Shown here in pieces: positions 56,330 through 64,000 of a DNA stretch of 64,000 nucleotides (position 1 is its first letter; every line of letters starts with the position of its first letter). The DNA comes from Eumeta japonica (taxonomy: Eukaryota; Arthropoda; Insecta; Lepidoptera; Psychidae), in NCBI GenBank assembly GCA_005406025.1, contig BGZK01000749.1:124001-188000 (forward strand). The letters run 5' to 3'. The translations under genes and the position numbers were made by a program. Below the pieces are notes generated by a model. The model made no database searches. It worked only from the letters and a program-made list of their open reading frames with translations, and was not told the DNA's origin.

Positions 56330-57060
56330 AAATAAATGAGGCATACACTGACCGGTTTAATATCCATAGAGGTGACACAGTAGCTTCACCATGGCAACTC
56401 AACCTGTTTATGGATAGCTGTCTGCATCACTTTAAAGATTATAAATGTGGACTAAAAATGGATGAGCTGCATGTCAAATGCATCCTGTTCGCCGATGAAC
56501 AAGTGATTTTTGTGACGTCAGCATGCGAGTTGCAGGCGATGGTAACTAAAATGAACGATTCTGTTAAGAAATGAGGTATGACAATAAATGCCAGCAAGAC
56601 TTGGGTCAATGTGTTTTGAAGCAGAGCAAGCTATGACTGAATGCGCTGTGTGCATAGAAGGCTGTTTATTTACAAATGAGGTAAACATGACAGAAATATT
56701 GAAAAGAGAGTAAATACGGAAAACGTAAATTGGGTCTCGCTTGTGATTATGAATAGAAAAATTGTCTCCCGGCAAGCGCATCTGGCAGTATATAATAGAT
56801 TCATACGTCTATGAACGATAGTGAAAGTTGGGTATGGCAGAAGAAAAATGAAAGAACAGCCAATACATGCGATCCCTGTGTAGTATGTATTAAACATTTT
56901 TGAAAGATAAATGTAGGAAAAGCGTTTTCATAGACCAGAGTTGCTTAAATCTCTCCAAATCATTGGTCGACAAGTGACACGCCTAAAAAACTGAGGCCAC
57001 CACTACAATGATGGTTGAAAAGACTCAAAATAAAACTGTTGACGAAGTAGTCAATTTCGA
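56330..57060 (+). pseudogene. LINE reverse-transcriptase relic with altered catalytic box
   Basis: Reads GDTVASPWQLNLFMDSCLHH, then ELHVKCILFADEQVIFVTSA, ELQAMVTKMNDSVKK, GMTINASKTWVNV, later NIEKRVNTENVNW and SRQAHLAVYNRFI. This is the RT fingers-palm region of a non-LTR element in which the catalytic box is normally YADDQ; here it is FADEQ, so the second catalytic Asp is Glu. Stops and indels follow. It belongs with the 3' fragments at 19961, 39285, 51390 and 59505 by the usual architecture of this element group (inference). Confidence 0.75.
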
Positions 57061-58669
57061 ACAAACTGTGCGATAATAGTCTAATCCGGCATTAAAATAT
57101 CTAGTGTCGTTTGTTAATTGAATGAAATAATGTTTTAAAGTTTGATTACAATATTAAAAATTTATCAGAATAATTCCTGTCGCCGTCAAGATTAATTATT
57201 AACATTAATTAATTAAGTAATAATAATTTTTTTCTTGTATTTTTTCCTTCTCACCTTAAACAATTAAAAAGAGATTTGTATTTGCGATATTTGTATATCG
57301 CAAGTACAAAACCTTCAAATGTGATTATATAAACCTCTTGAAACCGGCAGCTAACGTTATGATTACAACAGTTGCCTGCACCCGGTTGTAAGGATGTAGA
57401 TAACTTATTTCTCTCAGTTGTCAATTCAAATTTTTGTAAATTAACAAAACTAATACTTGAGAAAAGTTTACAAAAATCTAAATATATTTGCAAGTGGGCA
57501 GGTATTGTGAAATTATTAGCAGCCCCTACAAAAAAAAAAAGTAATAAAATTGTGTCAGATTGAAATATAATCTATTGTCTGAAACTTTTAGGATTATTTA
57601 TTTAATTTATCCCCACATCTTAAAATTGCAAAAGATGACATTTCACGGTAAATCTTAAAACTGTTAGTGATAGACGAATACCGTGAAATCGAACATTTAC
57701 TATTTTTATAAAGTAAAAACTATCAAAAAGGTGTGCCATTTTTATGAACTTATTATTATTATCAAACGGAAACTCTTTTCAAGATGTTTAAATATTTGAT
57801 GTTCCTGTAAGGAGCATATCAAATCTACCAAAACAAAATTGTAAAACAATATTTTAAATCTTATATATTAAATTGAAAACAATTATTTCAAAGAGTTAAG
57901 TTTATTGTGGTGTAAAGCTATAGAATTTTACGTACGAACCGTGTCGTTAATTTTATTCAAATTTACTCTACATCAATAATTTTCTTACGACCGCTTAGTC
58001 CAAATGTCCTTCGTTCAATTCGCTAGATTTAAATGTCAAATGTGACATAACAATCAGCGTGACTCAGAAATAACCGATACACAATCTGAGGTGCAGGTGT
58101 TCAATCCAAATTCAAGCACTGAATAACAAATTACAACTGGGAATATGGAATCGAATCTACGAATGCTTGACTCCATTTCTCTAAAGCTTATTATTGCTAA
58201 AAATACAATGGTCTTTGCGCGTATACGCGGGAACCCAGACAGAACTACCAAACTACAAAAAATATGCTACACCTTATTGTTTTTTTATTTAATTACTTCT
58301 TTTCAAAAAATTGTCCATCGGCGGGTCCGCACAAAGTTTCATAAATTTAAGCCAACAATGCTGTGAGTGATCCAATTGAGTTATTTAACTCAAAGTTTCG
58401 TGTAACAAAAACGGAATATTGAAATAAACGAGTCATTATCATTGATTGAGCAACAGCGGGAATTCACGGAAATAGAAATAGATTGTATGACATTTATAAC
58501 GAATGGACATGCAATAAAAGCGAGAAATTTTGTAGTATATGTTATAAACTCTACTCACAACCTTCTGTGTTTGTAATAAACTATATAAATAAAAACTAAT
58601 ATATGTATATTTGTGCTCTATGCGTGCCTAATCAATTGATTTGATTACGGTGAAACTTTGATGTTATGT
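57061..58669. other. AT-rich, no gene called
   Basis: Frames at 57251-57493 (-), 57372-57563 (+), 58054-58251 (-) and 58145-58366 (+) are short, overlap on opposite strands and have no motif. The 58000-58260 part is GC-richer and may be a decayed repeat. Confidence 0.4.
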
Positions 58670-58960
58670 TACACTCGCCTGGGAAAGTTTCTAAAAAAAA
58701 CTCGCATTTTTGCCCGGTTTCATCCGCGTATTAATACTACTAACCGGAACTAATATACCGATTCTAAAAATTCTTTCACTAATAAATATCTGAACTAATA
58801 TTGATTAAACTGTTATCATTTATCTCCAGCTTCATCCAGGAATTTATATTCCTGAGACAATCTTAATAATTCTCAAATTCATAGAAAACTACTCTATCCT
58901 CGAATAATATCTGCTATATTTTATTTTGATACTAACATTTTTCCCGATTTCGTACAAATC
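58670..58960 (+). repeat. CCCGGTTTCATCCGCG-headed repeat fragment
   Basis: CACTCGCCTGGGAAAG and TGCCCGGTTTCATCCGCG lead into TAATACTACTAACCG; similar CTTCGCCCGCGTATCCATAG words occur at 59310. Probably heads of the same class of repeat as the GATTCC family. Confidence 0.4.
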
Positions 58961-59200
58961 AAAACCGTGACTAGTAGCGATATCAAAATAGAAAACGAGT
59001 CAGGAAGCTGAATGGCGAGCAGAGATCGAAATTGCAATTGATAATGAGATCGGAATTAAAATAAAAGCGTGACCGGAATAGAAATCGGTATAGGTACCGC
59101 AACCAGTTGTAAGAGCGAGAACGAAATTCGGGGTTGACAGCAAGATTGATAAATATAAAAAATAAAGAAAATATTTTATGTCCACGCGGGCAACCAAATT
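58961..59200 (-). repeat. GATTCC-family repeat, copy 7 (reverse)
   Basis: Reverse orientation: GAGATCGGAATTAAAATAAA, GACCGGAATAGAAATCGG, tail/head complement ATGTCCACGCGGGCAACC. Confidence 0.6.
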
Positions 59201-59289
59201 AGCCTTTGTATCTTTGTGGTGGTAAAACTTGAAAAGTAGTAGATCGATTGATTTAAAATTTTATTGCAAATGTTACTTTATATCGCTAC

Positions 59290-59485
59290 TAGCATTAGTC
59301 TCCAACTTCGCCCGCGTATCCATAGGTACTACTGAACTGAACTATTACACCGATTCTAAAAGTTGTTTCATTCTAGAAAGCTACACTATCTCAAGCAACA
59401 CAACACAATGAGAACCATGATAAAAAAAAATCTTCTATGTCCACGTTCGCGAAGCCGCAGGCGGAAAGCTATTATATAATAATAA
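59290..59485. repeat. repeat head remnants on both strands
   Basis: TCCAACTTCGCCCGCGTATC on the plus strand and, at 59436-59474, CTATGTCCACGTTCGCGAAG then CCGCAGGCGGAAAGCT in reverse orientation. Truncated pieces of the CCCGCGGCTTCGCCCGCG class. Confidence 0.45.
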
Positions 59486-59504
59486 AATCATACTTATGAT
59501 AAAA

Positions 59505-59805
59505 ACTCACGCCCATTTCCCAGAACAGTAGTCAGAAACTATAGATTTCCACATGGTACGAACTTTCACGATCTTTGCATATATCTCTTGTTTCTCTGAC
59601 ATCCACCAATCTTTACATGCAAGCTAGTCGGTTTGCAATTGGATCTGCATAGGATTACCTAGTGCCACCCTTGCCAATATTTTCGTCACACGCATTCACC
59701 TTTCACCCATCCTCTTCATATGGCTAAACCAGCGCAACATACCTTTTTCTACTCTAATCACTACACTTTTACGTCGCTCTCTGACATCACTTAGTATTGC
59801 GAATA
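59505..59805 (-). pseudogene. LINE C-terminal fragment (reverse)
   Basis: Minus strand reads SDVRERRKSVVIRVEKGMLR followed by WFSHMKRMGER, then CKDWWMSEKQEIYAKI and MWKSIVSDYCSGKWA with the GTGAGTTTTTAT end. This is the longest C-terminal piece of the LINE group seen at 19961 and 39285. Confidence 0.65.
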
Positions 59806-60549
59806 AAACTAAACATAGCAATAGTAAAACAAAAAATTGCATTAACGTAACTAACACCAACTAACTAATCCCATTATACCAACAAGTCGCTTATAACGAT
59901 ATACAAACATTGCTGTCTCCAAAGTGAAAACACGGTTTATTACAAATAACCTAAGTACTTCATAATGAAGTGAGAACGAAATGTATAAAATACTCATTTC
60001 TATATGTAAAATATAGATGAATTGAAGTAGGTTAATATTGCTGTGTTCTTCGGAGTTACTTTAGGTCATAGGCTTCAATGGATTTCTTATATAAATGAGT
60101 TGACGAAAATTTCATCCCTGTTCCTTATTCGATTGAAAACGTAAGGTAGAGATATTCAAACTGCCAGATTGGTTTATTTTGGCTGTTTTATAGCCCAATG
60201 ACATAATGGCATCTTACTCTGAGGACATGCGTAGACAATTAATATAATTTTCTTAGTGAACAAACGAGCCGTTTGGGCGTTTTACAAGCTAGCGCCTGTA
60301 TTAATAAATGTCTATCGAATGATACGCCATCCCAAGAAGTAAAATAAGAGCAAGACGTATACTGAAATTAAATATTGAAATATTTTTATTTCGTAGATTA
60401 TAATATAACACTTGAAATACGTCATATTATTTTTTTTTTATTATAATTACCACTCGTTTGTAAGACAGTTATCCCTCAAGAAGAACAAGCAAAAAACTTG
60501 AGGATAGCTTTTTTCCAACCAAAATTATATAGTAATACATATATAAAAC
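59806..60549. other. AT-rich, nothing recognised
   Basis: No open frame or matched repeat. Confidence 0.45.
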
Positions 60550-60985
60550 GACTAGCCTCTGCCCGCGGCTTCGCCCGCGTGGACTTTGAACACATTCCTT
60601 TATCTTATGTATGGACCGTGTACGATCTCAATCCCAATCCTGATTTCGATACCGAGTTGTCTCACATTTCACTTTGATCGCAGTCTCGCTTTTAATTCAA
60701 AACCCGATGTCGGACTAAGTAGATTAGGGTTAAAAAAGCGCCACTCTGATTTCTGACCACGGCACTGTTCCTTATTCCGATTCCGAACATGCTCTTAATT
60801 CTAATTTTAAATCCACACTCGATTCCAACCATGGTTCCGTTCTCGATTCCGTCCTCATCCGGTCTCGACTTTCGATTCTGCTCTTCGTCTTGTTTGCAAC
60901 ATCGATTCCGCTACCGCTCGCGGTTCTAATTTGAACGGAGCTACTACCAAAATAAAATTTAGGCTATATTACTCGGAGTTGATGT
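60550..60985 (+). repeat. GATTCC-family repeat, copy 8 (best preserved)
   Basis: Head CTAGCCTCTGCCCGCGGCTT followed by CGCCCGCGTGGAC, then CCTTTATCTTATG, a 300-base hexamer tract (TCAATCCCAATCCTGATTTC; CGATTCCGCTACCGCTCGCG) and tail ATTTGAACGGAGCTACTACC. Confidence 0.7.
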
Positions 60986-61236
60986 AGGTTTCTATAAGTG
61001 GAAGAAGTTTTAAAATCTGTAATAACCCAATTGTATACATGACGCCATATCGAAATGTTTATAATCTATTTTATAACCAGTCAATCTTCTCCTGTATAAT
61101 ATAAGTATTTATCGTGGGATCCTCCTAAGTAACGAGTAAGATGCGATGTTTTGTTCAGAGAAGTGATTTGTGAAATCTGATATACCGGTTATCATCGGTG
61201 GCATGTGTCTATGGTGGTTCTGGGATCCTTTTTTTT
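60986..61236. other. no feature recognised
   Basis: Unassigned; frames beginning at 61170 and 61205 (+) run into the hairpin and beyond without motif. Confidence 0.4.
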
Positions 61237-61278
61237 CGGACATCCACTCTTGCGGGGGTCCACAAGAGTGGATGTCCG
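61237..61278. repeat. perfect 16-bp hairpin
   Basis: CGGACATCCACTCTTG (61237-61252) pairs exactly with 61263-61278 around a GC-rich 10-base loop. Confidence 0.95.
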
Positions 61279-61720
61279 ATATCTGGGATACCCAGAGGCA
61301 GCCTCAGCCCGTAACATTTCTTCTAACATATTTGCCTGCACTGCCTACTGCCGATATTTCATCACAGATGAGACGCCAAGAACAAATATAGGCGGGAAGT
61401 GATCCCAGTTCAATATTCGAAATCAGGTACCTAACTTAATCTCTTTGTACAACATTTGATTGTGAACATCATTAAGTTTGATTATATATTTTTTTTCGGC
61501 ACTTGCTGTCGGTTGGCGCCCATTAATTACACTATAATCATGTAAAATGTTTATCATATGTCTCCATTGATAAAACAGGTAATTTAGACCTAAGTTGAAC
61601 CCTATTATATGTCAGAGGTCACATAAAAAACAACCATACGCCCTGAACCTCATGTCTCATTGAACATTAATTAAATATTCTGTATTGTATCTATATGCTT
61701 TTATTTACTTATATTGACAA
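61279..61720. other. no gene called
   Basis: GC-normal to 61400, possibly an old element (GCAGCCTCAGCCCG; TTGCCTGCACTGCCTACTGC), then AT-rich. Confidence 0.35.
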
Positions 61721-62170
61721 ACTCACTAATAAAAAATACAGCTACACATAAGTTATAAAAAACACATACACACATGCCAAAAAACAGATAGACAGACAGT
61801 AGCCTATTATTTACGCAATTACATGTTCTTACTGTCGTTACACAAATTTTCATCAAGATCAGTGAAACCTTTTTATTAACTATAGAAAAACATACAGGCA
61901 GACAAATAGAGAAACAGGAAAACAATAGCCTACCATTTACAAAATCAAATGTTCTTACTGCATACCAATTTTAATCATAATCGGTCAAACCGTTCTTACG
62001 TTATAAAAACACACACAGACAGACAGACACACAGTAAAACAACAGACAGTGGCCTATCATGTGCGCAACTAGATTTTATTATTGTATACCAATTTTCATT
62101 TCGATCGTCCGAGACGTTCTTGAGTTATAAGAAGATATACAGACAGACAGACAAAAAAAAACAGTAGAAC
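61721..62170 (+). repeat. 124-bp tandem repeat with AGACAG runs, about 3.6 copies
   Basis: AATTTTCATCAAGATC (61844), AATTTTAATCATAATC (61967) and AATTTTCATTTCGATC (62091) mark units 123-124 bases apart. Each is followed by a TTATAxAAAxAC(A) tract with CAGACAGACA and ends AGCCTATCATxTxCGCAA(C)T. Short frames at 61701-61925 (-) and 61949-62167 (+) are products of the array. Confidence 0.85.
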
Positions 62171-62639
62171 GTGATTCACTGCATCATAAAATGATTATCT
62201 ATCGCAAAATTAGGCGAGAAAAGAAAATGTACAGACAGAGCCAATAGATTTATATAGTGGTATAGATAACTAAATATATAAAACAATTGCAAGAAAGACA
62301 AACCAGTAGGAAATTGAGTTCGTTATGTCCATCTCTCCTCTAAATATTCATAAATTGTATAATACCCTTTTGTGTAAAGTCTTAACTTAATAAACACTAA
62401 ATATACTTTTTCGCTATGGCGAAACAGTAGGTATAACTATCTTGTTCTTTCCATTCTCAAAATGGAACAGGCACTAAGTGTCATTTATTAAAAAGAGCGT
62501 TAGACCTAAGTATCTATTAGATATTACTTAAAGGCAATTTAAGTCGTATCTGTGGCATCACAGTTTATAGATATTTTGATTGTGAATTTAAATTAGTTTT
62601 CAAGACATATTTTCTAGTCAGAATCAGATACCAATAGGT
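62171..62639. other. AT-rich, nothing recognised
   Basis: No supported feature. Confidence 0.45.
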
Positions 62640-63165
62640 AGCTTACTGCTGCTGTAATAAGCGTACTACGTTCAAAAGGACAGCGATGACATACGCGTCG
62701 CCAGTCTTTGCTCACGCCAGCCCGACTGCACTTTACAAACTTCAAGTAGTCCAAAACGAACTCTGCTAAACAGCCTCCTGGTGCGTCAGAAACTCAGTAC
62801 TCCTCAGGGATTGAGAACTCCCTACTATCTCAAAATACACTTTTTGAGCATCCGAGCACTTCTTCACCGCCACCAAAACGCGCTTCTCTCCTCAGCAGTC
62901 TCCAACCGGTCACCACCCCACCATCGAATTGTCCGTAGACTATGGATCGCACTTGCAGATCCGCCTGCCGCTATCACAGCCGACGTCGAAAGTTATATTG
63001 AAGTTAACCAAACCAATGCTCCCCGCGTTCTGTTTGGCCTCGTTTGGTGAAGCTGTCACAGCTAACGGCATAAAGGAACTAGATATTTCTTCAGGGAGGC
63101 TTTTTTGGTGCATTTCAGCCCCATAGTCTCTGCGCGGACGCGTGAGCCGCTCGGGCGTACATTAT
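62640..63165 (+). pseudogene. jockey-type LINE C-terminal relic
   Basis: From about 62661: RTTFKRTAMTYASPVFAHAS and ALYKLQVVQNELC, then SWCVRNSVLLRD, ELPTISKYTF and, in a third register (62781-63050), SAVSNRSPPHHRIVRRLWIA with LADPPAAITADVESY. The order MTYASPVFAHA - LQVxQN - WxVRNxxLxRDLxLPTIxxY - PPPxHxxxRRxxxxLxDPPDxLTxEVE is that of the C-terminus of jockey-clade polyproteins. At least two frameshifts and two stops; 5' truncated. Confidence 0.8.
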
Positions 63166-64000
63166 TCACTTTTACCTCGTTCTTGTCGCTAAAGAGGAAA
63201 GAGATACACTAGATTTACTAATCTACTATTTATTGTATTTTTATTTGTTTTAGTCGCAAATATTGCTCCATAGCATTTTTTAATTTTTTTGTTAATAGGA
63301 CTATATTAAATTTCAATAAAATAGATATAATCCGCAAAAATAAAGTAATAAACATTTAGAGAGAAATAAATCAAACAATTTTCAGTTTTAGAATTATAAT
63401 ACGTATCGAAAAACAATAAAATTGCTAAAATAACACAGTATAGTTCAAAAAATAATTGAGATAATCATGCTCTAATTTATATTTTGTCTGATTTCCAATT
63501 ATACTATCAATATCGCATTACAAAGTTTTTTTTAATAAGACATTTCAAACAAACATTATCTGCCAAAGATGTTGCTCATCATTAATAAATCTCTATCAAA
63601 TTTTGCCAATTCAAAACACAAATTACATATTACTTTTATATTTTTCAGAACTATGATTAGTTCTGAAAAATAGAAAAGAATATTATTCTGATCAATATAT
63701 TCGTATTTCAGTGTTTCCTAAAATTTATATTTCATTCGTAAATTAATGACCTAACAAGAGAAGTTTGTATTTTATTTTACTTTTTCGTGCAATTAGCAAT
63801 AGAAAATTAAATATGTCTAAAATTAATCTAATTTAGCCGTTAATAGACAAACTTATTAATTTTCTTTAAGGCAGTTGATTTAATTATCCGTCATTAATTT
63901 CTATTCATAAAGTAAGACCATCGGTACCGTTTTTAATTGATCATAATATGAATGTATAATGTTTGGTATTCGGAAGGAAATTAGTGTTCGTTCATTGTGG
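63166..64000. other. AT-rich, no gene
   Basis: Only a small hairpin (63640-63671) stands out. Confidence 0.45.
63640..63671. repeat. 14-bp perfect hairpin
   Basis: ATTTTTCAGAACTA pairs exactly with TAGTTCTGAAAAAT across a 4-base loop. Confidence 0.9.

Overview
This window looks like an ordinary, AT-rich, transposon-laden stretch of an insect nuclear genome, most likely a moth or butterfly (Lepidoptera). The evidence is two spliced genes for secreted, low-complexity cuticle-type proteins with the insect layout (a four-codon first exon, then a phase-0 intron inside the signal peptide), animal TATA boxes and AATAAA signals, mariner, hAT, RTE-like and jockey-like relics, and several dispersed repeats I associate from memory with lepidopteran genomes (a GCCGCCCATGGA...GTTGCCGGC motif, CCCGCGGCTTCGCCCGCG heads, GGTTCCG-ended repeats). 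Nothing prokaryotic is present: no operons, CRISPR arrays or rRNA.

Layout. Gene 1 (712-4378, +) is a 177-residue secreted protein with YSAPAI[R/S] repeats followed by Val-rich hexads; its 3.1-kb intron holds a perfect 38-bp palindrome, a GC-rich patch, a foldback repeat and a Z-DNA-type microsatellite. From 4.4 to 52.4 kb there is no complete gene I can identify. That stretch holds a hAT relic (5.6-6.4 kb), two degenerate mariners (27.4-28.5 and 36.4-37.5 kb), an RTE-type LINE relic (45.4-47.2 kb), 3' fragments of another LINE, three dispersed repeat families present in several copies, tRNA-like SINE heads, and a 564-bp near-perfect foldback element (50.0-50.6 kb). Gene 2 (52497-54943, +) is a 228-residue secreted Gly/Tyr-rich protein with thirteen GYxGYGG repeats and a separate His/Tyr-rich last exon. 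From 55 to 64 kb there are more LINE relics, a 124-bp tandem array and no further gene.

Between the two clear genes I found short exon-like islands that are not obvious transposon pieces. Three are best supported, each with a splice acceptor, an open frame and a downstream AATAAA: 32372-32624 (+), 40836-41017 (+) and 23364-23498 (-, encoding a C-terminal membrane helix). Weaker ones are at 15625-15801 (-), 12477-12671 (-), 28907-28999 (+), 34238-34296 (-) and 10587-10676 (+). They may be last exons of genes whose other exons I could not find; they are inferences from reading the sequence and need transcript data.

How things work together: genes 1 and 2 share signal-peptide/intron organisation, a KRDKR basic motif just after the signal peptide, and Tyr-rich repeats, so they are plausibly members of one dispersed cuticle-protein cluster. 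I did not find a new biological system. The most notable signals are the intron palindrome, the hexamer-periodic GATTCC repeat family, the foldback element, a pair of RFX-type X-boxes at 26.4 kb, and the unassigned terminal exons.
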